Positions 33,658 to 43,605 of a DNA stretch of 64,000 nucleotides are shown one piece after another. Each line of letters opens with the position of its first letter. Position 1 is the stretch's first letter. Both the position numbers and the translations under genes were made by a program. Source of the DNA: Siphonobacter curvatus. GTDB lineage: Bacteria > Bacteroidota > Bacteroidia > Cytophagales > Spirosomataceae. The notes under the pieces were generated by a model. That model saw only the letters and a program-made list of their open reading frames with translations, searched no databases and had not been told where the DNA came from. The stretch is taken from positions 308,543 through 372,542 of the forward strand of contig NZ_PTRA01000005.1 of NCBI RefSeq assembly GCF_002943425.1. The letters are read 5' to 3'.

Positions 33658-35613
33658 TTATAAATAACCGGGATTCTGGTAGGCCGCTTTATCAGCAGCC
33701 GGCATATCCATGTTATCGAGCTGTCCTTGAGGAATAGGTCTCAGGAAGTGATAATTTTCGATTTTTCGGGTGTATTTAGCGGGCGTGTGATCGCCTACGT
33801 TAGGGCCACAAATCGTGTAGGTCGCCGCAACTTCTTTCCAGCTCTGCGTCCGTACCAGATCATACCAGCGGTAACCTTCGCCGTAGTACTCTCTCGAACG
33901 CTCGGCCAAAATATAGTTCATATCAATCGCCGCGGGGGTAGCCGCAATCATGGCTGCACTGTTGTCAACTACTTTAGCCACATTGCCCTGATTGCTCCAA
34001 CGCCATTTACCCGCCCGGGCCCGGATCACATTGATGAGATCCCGTGCCGTTTTTCCGGCTTGTGTCGTCGCTCCTTTTACTGCCGCTTCTGCCGCAACGA
34101 AATAGAGTTCTGAGAACTTAGCAATATTGAACGGACGCGTGCTGGCCGCATTGGGCTGGCCTAATCCGGTACCGTTGTCGGTACGGTACGGACCCAGCTT
34201 CCAAAGTCCAGGGTACACCAGACGACTGATACCACTGGGGCCAACTACGTAATCAGCCCGACCGGGCAATACGCCCACACCCACGCTACTTTTGTACACC
34301 GAATTCGAGTAATCGATGGGTGTACCAGGATCCTGGTCCAGGAAGGTCAGGATAGCATCGCCGGGACGAACCTGCAAATTGTTCGCGTTGTACAGGAACT
34401 CATTGGTAACCCCAGCTCTGGGCCAGTTACCCCGGTAAGCCGTGGTGAACGTACCATCGTAACGGGAGTCGTTGGTTTTATCCGCAAACGTCTTGTTAAA
34501 TACTTCATGCGGCGGAGCCATCCGTACCCAGGGACGACCCAACGACTGAACCGCCTCCCGCTGTACTGAATTGACCGTACTGGGAGAACTCCAGTTGGTT
34601 TTTGAACTGGTGATGCTGGTATAATTCCAGGTTAGCATCCAGCTGGCGAAGTTATCCGCGTCACCACCCCCAGCGTACGACAGGCTGGAGCCATTATAAA
34701 GTTCACTCGTTTCGGTATGGTCAGCATACAGAAGAATTTCACTGTTCCGATCGTTTGAGCCCAGGTTTACGTCATAATACGTATCCTGCAGTCGGAAAGG
34801 TCCTGGATTAGCAATGGCTTGCGTTGCTACGTCGTAGGCTTTCTGGAAATACCACTGAGCATCGTGACCATCCGGATCCGTACGGCTGGTTGCCGGATAC
34901 GTTGGAATATTATTGGGGTTCTGCAACCACCAACCGTACGTCAAATAAGCTTTGGACAGGTACAGGCTCGCCACCGTTTTCGTTACACCTCCAACTACTC
35001 GGCCAGTTGCCGGCAGATCGTTTACTGCTTTTACCAGATCCGGGAAGATTACTTTGGTATATACCTCGGGTACGGTATTACGTTTGGAAGTGCGCAGCGT
35101 CGAGATGTTGAATGCTAATTCACCAGAGCCCAGATCGAGCGGTACGCCGCCGAAGGTTTGCACCAGCATGAAGTAATCAAACGCTCTGAAAAACCGGGCT
35201 TCCGCGATTAATGCTTCTGAAATACCTACGGCTGTCGCGTTTTCAATCACCCCATTGGCCGTATTGATGTTTGGAAAGGCATTGTACCAGATGTTGCTGG
35301 CATCACTCGCCTGGGGCGTGATTAACTGCGTACCCGAAAGATCGTGCGTTTGAAAGCCGCTTCCGCCGCCGCTGGCACCCCAGGTAGCCTCATCGGTACC
35401 GGTCATGCAGGAATTATAGAAGTAGGCATTTCCAAAAATCCAACGCAAGTGAGCATACATACCCGTTAACCCGCCGTATACCCCTTTTTCGGTCTTGAAG
35501 TAATCAGGCGTGTAAATGGCCCGGGGTTTCTCATCTAAGATCTTGGTGCAGCTCGATAACAACAGCGTTAAGGCCGCTACTGTTTTCAGGTTCTTTATAC
35601 GTAAACGTTTCAT
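33658..35613 (-). CDS. susD: SusD/RagB-family outer-membrane lipoprotein
   Basis: A 651-residue surface glycan-binding lipoprotein. Its signal ends in a lipobox before Cys22 (LLLSSC, then TKILDEKP). TPR-like helical repeats and the C-terminal SusD phrases ([38 protein letters not shown]) are typical. It caps the SusC channel encoded 10 bp upstream, forming a lid that captures oligosaccharides at the cell surface. The surrounding GH115, GH10 and GH30 genes make xylan fragments the likely ligand. The length is somewhat above average for the family. Confidence 0.95.
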   Translation of the reverse strand: MKRLRIKNLKTVAALTLLLSSCTKILDEKPRAIYTPDYFKTEKGVYGGLTGMYAHLRWIFGNAYFYNSCMTGTDEATWGASGGGSGFQTHDLSGTQLITPQASDASNIWYNAFPNINTANGVIENATAVGISEALIAEARFFRAFDYFMLVQTFGGVPLDLGSGELAFNISTLRTSKRNTVPEVYTKVIFPDLVKAVNDLPATGRVVGGVTKTVASLYLSKAYLTYGWWLQNPNNIPTYPATSRTDPDGHDAQWYFQKAYDVATQAIANPGPFRLQDTYYDVNLGSNDRNSEILLYADHTETSELYNGSSLSYAGGGDADNFASWMLTWNYTSITSSKTNWSSPSTVNSVQREAVQSLGRPWVRMAPPHEVFNKTFADKTNDSRYDGTFTTAYRGNWPRAGVTNEFLYNANNLQVRPGDAILTFLDQDPGTPIDYSNSVYKSSVGVGVLPGRADYVVGPSGISRLVYPGLWKLGPYRTDNGTGLGQPNAASTRPFNIAKFSELYFVAAEAAVKGATTQAGKTARDLINVIRARAGKWRWSNQGNVAKVVDNSAAMIAATPAAIDMNYILAERSREYYGEGYRWYDLVRTQSWKEVAATYTICGPNVGDHTPAKYTRKIENYHFLRPIPQGQLDNMDMPAADKAAYQNPGYL

Positions 35614-35623
35614 AGTAAGTTTT

Positions 35624-38600
35624 TTAGAAAGTCAGATTGACACCTACGATATAGTTTCTGGTGGACGGCGTGTTGGTGCCGATGGTCAGAATACGTCTGA
35701 GTGCCGAAGACAAAGGAACTGCGGCGTTTTCGTTACCATAGGAGTTGGTTTCTGGATCCATTCCCGACTCGCGGTTATACGGCGAGAACATGACAAATGG
35801 ATTTTGTGCCGTGAAGTAGAGGCGGAGGGTATTCATTCCTACGCGTCCCAGTACTTTGCTGTTCACATTGTAACCCAGCGTCATGGTACGAATCTTCAGG
35901 AAAGAGGCGTCAAAATAACCCAACGTGCTACCATATTTCGGGTTATCACCGCCGATGCCACCTGGAGCGGGATACTTGGCTGCCGTGTTTTCCGGCGTCC
36001 AGTAATCAACGCGTACGTTGTTTCCGGCCCGGGAATTCAGATTATTCAGGTAACCTGATGAACCGTACAGCGTACTGTTGAGCAAGCCGCCATTTTTGAA
36101 TACGCCCACGATGTTCAGATCAAATCCTTTGTAGGCAACGCGGGTATTGAAACCACCCTGGAAATTGGGCTGCATATTCAGGATCTGGCGATCGGTCGCA
36201 TTGATGGCCCGGGTGGGTGCTCCATCCGAATTATAATCGCCCGTGTATTTCACGCGAATCATCCCCGCGTTACCACCCGGCTCGTAGATGTTACGGAATT
36301 GATCGTTTTCCTGCCAAAGTCCAATTTTCTCGTAATCGTAGATGACGTTGATCGGATGGCCCACAAACCACCAGTTTCCTTCATCCCGTTGTTGTCCGGA
36401 AGCCAGTGAAACCAGCTTGTTACGGTTGGCATAGATGTTAAATCCAACATCCCAGGTCCAGCCATTCACATTTTCCAGGACCGTACCGTTCAAATTGAAT
36501 TCAAAACCTTTATTCTGCGTCTGACCGATGTTAGCCGTGTAACCGCCTACGCCTGAGGTTGGGGGTAAGCCCACGCCCAAGAGTACATTTTTGGTCTGCT
36601 GCTCGTACAGTTCAATCGTACCGGACAGGCGGTTATTGAACGCCTTGAAATCCAGACCCAGGTTGATCGTATTAGAGAACTCCCAGCCCAAGCGGGGGTT
36701 TGGAGCATTGGATACGTAGAAACCCGTAGCGTATTCAGAAGGCCCAAAGTTGTAGGGCCGAGTAGCTAGTAATCCCAGCGTTTCGTAGGGGTTTACAGCC
36801 TGATTGGACGTTTGACCGTAACCAACCCGAAGTTTCAACTGGTTGATTTTCGTAACGCCAGCCATGAATTGCTCCTTGGAGATATTCCATCCGGCAGAGA
36901 TAGCGGGATATGCATTCCACTGGTGTCCTTTGGCCAAACGAGAGGAACCATCGGCCCGGAACGTTACACTCAGCATGTAACGATCATCGAAGGAGTACAT
37001 GACGCGTCCCATGTAGGATAATAATCCCCATTGGTTATAGCCCTGGTTAGCAGGGTTTACCGTGATCACTCCGTCGGCCCGGCCCAGGTTATAAAACTGG
37101 AAGGCATCGGAAGGAATATCTCGAGCTCCAATGGACGAGGAATTGAACGTGTTCTGCTGAGCGGAGTACAAGCCTACCGCATTAATCTCGTGTTTTCCGA
37201 ATTTGCGATCGTAGGTCAACAGGTTTTCAATCGCCCAGTTAAGGGTATGCGAATTGCCAATACCCGCCGTAGATTCGTTGAGTGGGTTACCACTGAAAAC
37301 ACCCTCGCCCGTGTAGTTACCGCTCGTACTCTGACGGTAGTTCAAACCCAGGTTAGCTCGGTATTTCAGTCCCGTAACCCCAGGAATCTGTACTTCTGCG
37401 AACACCGTATTGTACGAACCATACGCCCGAGTCTGGTCAATATAGCTGTCACCTAACGAGTTGAAGCGTTCGAGTGAAGGCACCCACTGGGGACCCGATG
37501 TTTGCTCCTGAATCAGGGTTTTCATGGTACCATCCGCATTATACGGATTAGCAATCGGCGATCGTCCCAGGGCCATTCCTACGGCCGGGCTATTGTTCCC
37601 ATTACTGACCGTAAAGTTAGAATTGGTTGAAAAACCAATCCGGAAATGCTTGTTAATATCCTGAGTGATCGAAGCCTGAAGCGAGTAACGTGAGAAATCC
37701 TGCAGGGGAACTACGGCATTTTCCCGGTAGTAACCCAGCCCGAAGGAATAACTTCCCTTTTCAGTACCTCCTGACACATTGATATCGTGGCTAGACATGA
37801 GTCCGGTACGGTATACTTTATCCTGCCAATCCGTATTTACATCATTGGATTCATCAATCGTGTTTTGGAATCGCTGAAGACTCGCGGCCCGCAGAGCGGC
37901 AAACTCCGGACCATTCATCATCGGATATTTCGCGAAAACGGTTTTGGGGCCGTGGAATCCACTGTAGGAGAACGTAGCTTTCTGTCCGCGTTTGCCGGTA
38001 TTGGTCGTGATCAAAATAACCCCGTTGGCTCCGCGAGAACCGTAAATAGCCGTTGCCGAAGCATCCTTAAGAATATCAATGCTTTTGATATTGTTCGCGT
38101 TGATATCCGTGATCGATCCCGAAAAAGGAATACCGTCCAGTACGATCAAAGGGGCGTTATCCGCCCGGAGGGACCGCTGACCACGAATCAGAATTTCCAT
38201 CGCGGCCCCGGGTTTAGTTGAGGTTTGTGAAATCTCCACCCCTACTACCCGTCCCTGCAGGGCCTGCGTTAAGTTGGCCGCCGGTACTTCTCGCATGACG
38301 TTGCCGGTCACTGAAACCACCGAACCGGTTACCGCTTCCTGACGCTGAGTACCGTACCCTACTACTACGACTTCATTTAATACCTTATCGTCGTTCGACA
38401 GTATCACATCTACGACCGTCTGTGAACCAACGGCTACTTCTTTGGTAGCGTAACCAACCAATGAAAAAATCAGGGCCGTATCGCCGTCCCGAAGCGTCAG
38501 CCTATAATTACCGTCCTGATCGGTAGTCGTACCGCGGGTCGTTCCTTTGATCAGGATGTTCACCCCGGGTAACCCCTCTCCGGTATCTCCCGTAATACGA

Positions 38601-38785
38601 CCTCTAATTTCTTTATCTACGGCATGCTTACGCGAAGGAACCACCTTCGCACTAATACCGAAATGAGTGGGTTTGATAGGTTCAGCCATACTGACCTGAG
38701 CCAGTAAGACCATCAATAATACTCGCAGCACCAGGGCTTTTATATTCCAGCTGCGGGCATTATGAATTGTAGAAAAATGATGCAT
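35624..38785 (-). CDS. susC: SusC/RagA-family TonB-dependent transporter
   Basis: A 1053-residue outer-membrane protein. After an N-terminal signal (about 20-35) comes a carboxypeptidase-D-like domain (about 60-140, with IRGRITGDTGEGLPGVNILIKG split by loops). A TonB-box-like segment (EVVVVGYGTQ) and the plug with PLIVLDGIPF and SIDILKDASATAIYGSRGANGV follow, then a 22-stranded barrel ending FRRI-type strands and YIVGVNLTF. It transports oligosaccharides in a TonB-dependent manner with the SusD encoded 10 bp downstream. A candidate promoter with an HTCS-like box lies 420-490 bp upstream. Confidence 0.96.
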   Translation of the reverse strand: MHHFSTIHNARSWNIKALVLRVLLMVLLAQVSMAEPIKPTHFGISAKVVPSRKHAVDKEIRGRITGDTGEGLPGVNILIKGTTRGTTTDQDGNYRLTLRDGDTALIFSLVGYATKEVAVGSQTVVDVILSNDDKVLNEVVVVGYGTQRQEAVTGSVVSVTGNVMREVPAANLTQALQGRVVGVEISQTSTKPGAAMEILIRGQRSLRADNAPLIVLDGIPFSGSITDINANNIKSIDILKDASATAIYGSRGANGVILITTNTGKRGQKATFSYSGFHGPKTVFAKYPMMNGPEFAALRAASLQRFQNTIDESNDVNTDWQDKVYRTGLMSSHDINVSGGTEKGSYSFGLGYYRENAVVPLQDFSRYSLQASITQDINKHFRIGFSTNSNFTVSNGNNSPAVGMALGRSPIANPYNADGTMKTLIQEQTSGPQWVPSLERFNSLGDSYIDQTRAYGSYNTVFAEVQIPGVTGLKYRANLGLNYRQSTSGNYTGEGVFSGNPLNESTAGIGNSHTLNWAIENLLTYDRKFGKHEINAVGLYSAQQNTFNSSSIGARDIPSDAFQFYNLGRADGVITVNPANQGYNQWGLLSYMGRVMYSFDDRYMLSVTFRADGSSRLAKGHQWNAYPAISAGWNISKEQFMAGVTKINQLKLRVGYGQTSNQAVNPYETLGLLATRPYNFGPSEYATGFYVSNAPNPRLGWEFSNTINLGLDFKAFNNRLSGTIELYEQQTKNVLLGVGLPPTSGVGGYTANIGQTQNKGFEFNLNGTVLENVNGWTWDVGFNIYANRNKLVSLASGQQRDEGNWWFVGHPINVIYDYEKIGLWQENDQFRNIYEPGGNAGMIRVKYTGDYNSDGAPTRAINATDRQILNMQPNFQGGFNTRVAYKGFDLNIVGVFKNGGLLNSTLYGSSGYLNNLNSRAGNNVRVDYWTPENTAAKYPAPGGIGGDNPKYGSTLGYFDASFLKIRTMTLGYNVNSKVLGRVGMNTLRLYFTAQNPFVMFSPYNRESGMDPETNSYGNENAAVPLSSALRRILTIGTNTPSTRNYIVGVNLTF

Positions 38786-39655
38786 AGTGTTTACGATTTT
38801 AATTAGTTCACATCAGCTTAAAAGAGCAAAGTCTCCCTCACCATTCTCCTCAGGAGAATGTTCCTGTAGCGTGGTCAAATGGAGCGGGCAACCAACAAAA
38901 ATTGCGTAGCTATCTTTTTTGATGAGTAAGGTATGCAGGACTATTTCATAGAAATACAGGGTTAAGTTGACAAAACGCATGGGTTAAAAATCGCACGAAC
39001 TCATATATACGCTACTGAGTATGTACGATCTATTTAATAAAAAATTGACGGTTATAATCCTCTCCTCTAACCATTCATAAAAGACAGTTAAAAGGATTTT
39101 TGGCATTATTTGTCAAAATGACAATTTATTTTTTACGAAGAGTACTCCCATGAAATGCAGGAATTACTTCATAACTTTTCTGATATATTTTTTAACTAAT
39201 CATTGAAACAAATGTAGTTCTATCCGGAAGTTTAGTAGGAGAAGATTTGTGAAAATAAATGCTACAAATGTTCAAAAGGGCTAAATTTCATAAAAAATAG
39301 GTGATAAAATTGGATGATACGGTATCATTTGCCTCTACAAGCCCCTTTTCAAGCGGTTATCTGTCCGTGCAACCTCTGCCCCGGCGGCATCGGCTGGAAA
39401 ATTAATTCGAAGAGACGCTTTCATTGCTGGTAGGTTCAGCTCCCCAGCTTTAGAGAAAACCCAATCGCTCTATGCTAATTTCTCATCTAGCTACTGAAGT
39501 TGTGTTTAGTTTTTAACCGTAACGTATGTAGAATCCTTTTAAACGATGAGATAAAAAATCATGAATGTCTTCCTTTAAAAAATAGTTTAAGCGAATTCAA
39601 TTACTGTTCTATTTTGACTATCTAATTTTGTAACTAATACGTAATCTATTTTATA
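38786..39655. other. Long AT-rich leader region upstream of susC
   Basis: About 870 bp with no gene. It contains the candidate -7 element and box (39209-39276) and many A/T runs. If the proposed promoter is right, the susC mRNA has a leader of about 400 nt, long enough to hold regulatory RNA structure. The hairpin-forming CTCACCATTCTCCTCAGGAG (38836-38855) lies near the gene. Confidence 0.5.
39209..39276 (-). promoter_or_regulatory. Candidate promoter and HTCS box of susC
   Basis: TACATTTG on the minus strand (39216-39209) fits TAnnTTTG. The box GCTACAAATGTTCAAA (39261-39276 on the plus strand) lies 52 bp upstream, the same distance as in the GH115 promoter, and matches its box at 14 of 16 positions. 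Confidence 0.55.
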
Positions 39656-39700
39656 AGAAAAGGAGTGAATTTCTAGGCATAGAAAGCCACTCCTTCCTTT
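39656..39700 (-). terminator. Terminator after the GH30 gene
   Basis: AAGGAGTG (39660-39667) and CACTCCTT (39688-39695) pair perfectly, and the minus-strand sequence continues into a T/C-rich run. It lies 27 bp past the GH30 stop. Confidence 0.75.
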
Positions 39701-39721
39701 AAAAAAATATTAAGTCAGTAT

Positions 39722-42700
39722 TTATTTTATGAACTTTCCTTTGAACTGATCCGTGTGGTAGTGATACATACCCGGAGCTAGTTTTGATACGTCAATTACC
39801 TTTTGTTCGGCCTGATCTAATTGGGACTGAAAAACGGTTCGGCCTACGGCGTCGATAATGACCAATGATCCGGTTAACTTATTACCATTAAAATCAATGG
39901 TCAGCAAATCCTTTACCGGATTAGGATACACGCGTAAGGAAATCAGCGTTTCCTTTTGCACCGCTCGCATGGGAGAATACTGATAGGCTCCGTCCAGATC
40001 CAGTTGCTTGAGTCGGTAATAACGGGTACCGGTCCAGGGCGAAGCGTCCGTCATGCGATACTGATGCTCGGTTACGCTTGTGCCGTTTCCAGTGACAAAG
40101 CCAATGGTTTCGAACGTTTTTCCATTTTCACTTCTTTGTACATCGAAGCCAAGGTTATTCTTTTCAGCATAAGTAATCCAATCGAGTTGTACACCATCCT
40201 CAACCGATTTGGCCGTAAATCTTCCCAGACTAACGGGCAGGGGCTGATCGATCAATTCCAGCTCTAAACTTGCTGCCGTAGTCGGCAAACCAGGAGTCAG
40301 GTACGCATTAAAGGATTGGATGGCTGGTTGAGAAGCACTGGTAACCCGGCTGAATGATGCCACGCCATTGGTATTGATCAGGTAATAGCTGCCCAATGGA
40401 ATCGGGACTCCGACGTATATGCCCGTAGTTATTCCTGCCTCTACCGCAAGGGCTAGCTTTTGTTCGTTATGGTTGGGCGATGGAGTAGTAAACTGTTGCT
40501 TGGAAGAAGCAATTAATCCTGCTCCTTCAAATACATAAGCTCCGCTTCCACTCACCAAGACGGGGGTATTCGCAGGAATTTTTCCAGTAGTTATCACTCT
40601 CCCGATTACTTTCGAATCAGCATATTCGAGTGTATACGCCTTGACACCACTCGGGATACTAGCTTCAAACGGTAGAACGAACATTTTTAGCCCACCTAGC
40701 GTAGTACGGAACGTTGCCGAAACCGCAGTAAAGCTTTGAGGAGCATAGAAATCGCCTCCTCCCTCGATGAGTTCAAGTTTCGTACAACTTTGTCCGTTGA
40801 TTACGTTGGTTTTGTCACTGACGGTACTGGTTTGCACGTAATACAGACCATTCTTATTAGCCGCTGCCGCGTGCCATTCAGTTTGAGCCGGTATGTTGGT
40901 AACATTCGTAAAGTCAAGCGACGTGTACGTAATGTCATCCAGGCAATCCATCAAGTAACTATCTGCTGCACTGTACACGCCCGAGAACTTGTAGCCCCGC
41001 TCAGTACCCAAGGCCACGTATACGTCTTTGAATTTGAAGGTCAGACGGGAGGTTGCGTTAGCACTAGTAATCCCAATGATACCCCTACAACCATCGGTCA
41101 GTACATCCTCGGAAATATTCAGCACCCAGTTGAAATCGTTTCTTTTGTCAAAAACAATGCTGCCGTAATTTTTGGAATTTACGACTCCCTGCTTGTTTAC
41201 GTAATAAAGCGTAGTATTACTTGAAGAATAGTTAAAGCTGGAGGAAAGGCTTTCCACCTGAAATACCAACCGATTAAACTTATCTCCCAGGGGCAAATAC
41301 CCATTAGTAGCGTTGGTATTGTTACTAAACAACGGGGATGAATTCAGGAACGTAAAGGTCTTGCCACTAAGCTTATATCCGGTACCAAAGGCTTGCGAGG
41401 TTGGGGTTTTATTGTCGAGTTTCTCGTAATTCACCACCTCACTGGTCATTTGAGAGGGTTCGAAATCTCCGCTCTTGGTAAAAACGAGTGTAGTTACACT
41501 GGAGGCTTTGATGGCCACCTTGGGCCGATTGGTTTCCTGGAGAAAATCCACGTTGCTTTCAACCATACTTTCCGTCTGAGTCGTACTGATGGCTTTGCCC
41601 TCGTTGGAAAGAAAGGGTAAATCCACCGATAGATTATACGTATTCGAAGACGGGTTGATGACCACTACCACGATTTTATCACCCGTTTCGGATAAGTAAG
41701 AAGACCCTCTCAACTCACTCGTGTTATCATTCCAGCTGTTTTGAATGCGGGTAGAACCGGTCACATACTTGGCGTAATGCGAAAGAATATTGCCTCGTTT
41801 GGTCATTACCCCGGCCGTCGTACCAAAGAGTCCATCGCCCAGCGGTCCGTAATACCGCTTGGTTGCATAATGAATCCAGGCATTGACGTTGGAAAGCAGG
41901 GCCTGATTTAAGTCATTAGCAAACGAAAAGCCGTCAATGGACCAGTTGAAATCCCGGGAGACTCCGTTGGTGTTCCAGTTAATGAGATACTCTGTCATCC
42001 AAACCTCTTTTCCCTGAGCCTGTACATTAAGCAGACCTGACTGAATCCCCCCGTACTGGTGACCAGCGAAGATATCAAAGTGCGGCAACACCTCTGCATT
42101 GGCGAAAGCACTGGCGTAATTATTCGTGATGCCTACCGTCTCGGGTGCAAGGACTTTGCACTTGATCACACTTCTATAACTTTTAAGGAAGGTGGTCATC
42201 TGATCGGGCGTCCAGATACATCCGGCATAATCCACCTGATAATCAGGCTCATTCTGTAGCGATATAGCTTCCAACGTCACGCCATTTTCCCGCAGATACG
42301 TAACATAGTCATTAAGATAATTGGCGTAGTCGGCGTAATGCTCCGGCTTCAGGTACACCGGTTGCCAGACTCCGTTTGCATCCTGATAGCGGGAAGCAAT
42401 GGTATTGTAGGTTTTCCACTCCGCTGGCATCGACCAGGGCGAAGCAAAGATTTTAATGTTCAGGGATTGAGCGAGTTGGGCCGTTGCCAGCGATTGTGGC
42501 CAGTTATCTTTGCCAATCGGTATATAAATCCGCATGATATTGTAGCCCGCTTCGCTGCCTGCTCCCCACATTTTGCGTATTTCAGCCTCATCCATGTGGT
42601 TGTAACCAAATTGAGGACTATTGACAAAGCCCCCGAAGCCCGTAATCTTCTGATACTTCTGGTCTTTGTTCACTTTTACGGTGGCTATTCTCGTTTGGGC

Positions 42701-42778
42701 GTGACTAGTTGGATAAAGCACGACTGTCAAGACTAGTAAGATAACCGATCTTACCAGATTAAGTAATTGTTTTTTCAT
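39722..42778 (-). CDS. GH30 glucuronoxylanase with T9SS sorting tail
   Basis: A 1018-residue secreted enzyme. Signal peptide (1-28) and a GH30 barrel with its side beta-structure: QKITGFGGFVNSP opens the domain, the acid/base Glu is in ISLQNEPDYQ (about 175) and the nucleophile in EVWMTEYLINWN (about 262). The phrases NIMRIYIPIGKDNWPQS and IFASPWSMPAEWK favour subfamily 8, which cuts xylan at glucuronic-acid branches. A large middle region (about 440-830) of unassigned beta-rich domains follows, with a repeat of Tyr/Ser-rich phrases. The C-terminal LRVYPNPVKDLLTI to GMYHYHTDQFKGKFIK is a type A T9SS tail. It therefore likely acts at the cell surface or outside, the first enzyme to attack the polymer. 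Confidence 0.92.
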   Translation of the reverse strand: MKKQLLNLVRSVILLVLTVVLYPTSHAQTRIATVKVNKDQKYQKITGFGGFVNSPQFGYNHMDEAEIRKMWGAGSEAGYNIMRIYIPIGKDNWPQSLATAQLAQSLNIKIFASPWSMPAEWKTYNTIASRYQDANGVWQPVYLKPEHYADYANYLNDYVTYLRENGVTLEAISLQNEPDYQVDYAGCIWTPDQMTTFLKSYRSVIKCKVLAPETVGITNNYASAFANAEVLPHFDIFAGHQYGGIQSGLLNVQAQGKEVWMTEYLINWNTNGVSRDFNWSIDGFSFANDLNQALLSNVNAWIHYATKRYYGPLGDGLFGTTAGVMTKRGNILSHYAKYVTGSTRIQNSWNDNTSELRGSSYLSETGDKIVVVVINPSSNTYNLSVDLPFLSNEGKAISTTQTESMVESNVDFLQETNRPKVAIKASSVTTLVFTKSGDFEPSQMTSEVVNYEKLDNKTPTSQAFGTGYKLSGKTFTFLNSSPLFSNNTNATNGYLPLGDKFNRLVFQVESLSSSFNYSSSNTTLYYVNKQGVVNSKNYGSIVFDKRNDFNWVLNISEDVLTDGCRGIIGITSANATSRLTFKFKDVYVALGTERGYKFSGVYSAADSYLMDCLDDITYTSLDFTNVTNIPAQTEWHAAAANKNGLYYVQTSTVSDKTNVINGQSCTKLELIEGGGDFYAPQSFTAVSATFRTTLGGLKMFVLPFEASIPSGVKAYTLEYADSKVIGRVITTGKIPANTPVLVSGSGAYVFEGAGLIASSKQQFTTPSPNHNEQKLALAVEAGITTGIYVGVPIPLGSYYLINTNGVASFSRVTSASQPAIQSFNAYLTPGLPTTAASLELELIDQPLPVSLGRFTAKSVEDGVQLDWITYAEKNNLGFDVQRSENGKTFETIGFVTGNGTSVTEHQYRMTDASPWTGTRYYRLKQLDLDGAYQYSPMRAVQKETLISLRVYPNPVKDLLTIDFNGNKLTGSLVIIDAVGRTVFQSQLDQAEQKVIDVSKLAPGMYHYHTDQFKGKFIK

Positions 42779-42840
42779 AGATGGTTTATTGTAAGTAATT
42801 GCTAGGACTCAGAGGTTAACCTGTTAAGGACCCTTCACTC

Positions 42841-42904
42841 TATGGGCCCATACGCTTGTTAAAAATTAGACATACCATGCCCACGCCAGGATGGGCCCAT
42901 CCTG
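42841..42904. repeat. Two GGGCCC-centred palindromes
   Basis: TATGGGCCCATA (42841-42852, perfect) and CAGGATGGGCCCATCCTG (42887-42904, perfect 18 bp), about 35 bp apart, share the core ATGGGCCCAT. They lie 63-126 bp upstream of the GH30 start codon, inside its predicted leader, and could be an operator pair or RNA hairpins. Confidence 0.55.
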
Positions 42905-43154
42905 ACAAATCATATAAGCTCTCCAAACTGAATGGTTGGATTACAGGTAAAGGATTTTACGGTAACGTGTAGGGTACTTCTCGTAATGGCTGCTGCCCTA
43001 AGGCTTTGATTCCGTCACGTAACAGCGGCTTAGTAGTATATTAGGTCGTTTGAGTTTGGTTTAGCTTACTTTGCTAATACTGGTTAAGCATTCGCGGCAG
43101 ATCATTACTCAGTAAATCTGCATGTAATCAATAATTAATATAATTATATCGATA

Positions 43155-43201
43155 CAAATGTAGGATAGTTGAAAGGCAAAAGCCTGCTACAAATCGTCAA
43201 A
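43155..43201 (-). promoter_or_regulatory. Candidate promoter and HTCS box of the GH30 gene
   Basis: TACATTTG on the minus strand (43162-43155) fits TAnnTTTG. The box GCTACAAATCGTCAAA (43186-43201 on the plus strand) lies 31 bp upstream, 21 bp (two helical turns) closer than in the other two xylan promoters. Confidence 0.45.
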
Positions 43202-43605
43202 TGAATTGTTCTAATGTTCAATTGTCCCTTCGTTATAGGACTGCTTTACCTAAGTAGATTCATCAACTCTTTTTTACTAATATTCTGGCTACTTATCTGT
43301 CGTTTTACCGAATGGAAGGAAATTCTCAAAGGGATAGCTGGAACCTACTTTGAGAAACGAGTCAGTAGGTAGATTAGCCCTTATTACTCCCTAGTACCAA
43401 ACACTTTTTCATCCCTCGGTCTTAGCCTATGCTTGCCTGACTTACCCTGCCGCTTGAGATAAAATCATTACAAGAAGCTCTAAAACTTTTCGTAAATGGT
43501 CTGTTTATAAAAGGTTATCAGCGTTTTTCTTTTCCTCCATTAGCTCCCCGTTTGTACTTTCGGGGTATCCAATGATTTTTCCGCACAACCTAACCTATTG
43601 AAACG

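Larger units (their letters stand above)
42779..43605. other. Intergenic region between divergent GH30 and permease genes
   Basis: 827 bp with no gene. It holds two GGGCCC-centred palindromes (42841-42904), the candidate promoter and box of the GH30 gene (43155-43201), and presumably the permease promoter. I see nothing else I can support. Confidence 0.55.

Noticed and set aside
35516..36058. 180-codon plus-strand frame over the susD/susC junction
   Set aside because: It is antisense to two well-supported genes with no recognisable features.
38836..38875. CTCACCATTCTCCTCAGGAGAATG as a riboswitch or terminator near susC
   Set aside because: It forms only a short local hairpin (CATTCTCCT/AGGAGAATG) without a T-run or known riboswitch core; noted only as possible leader structure.
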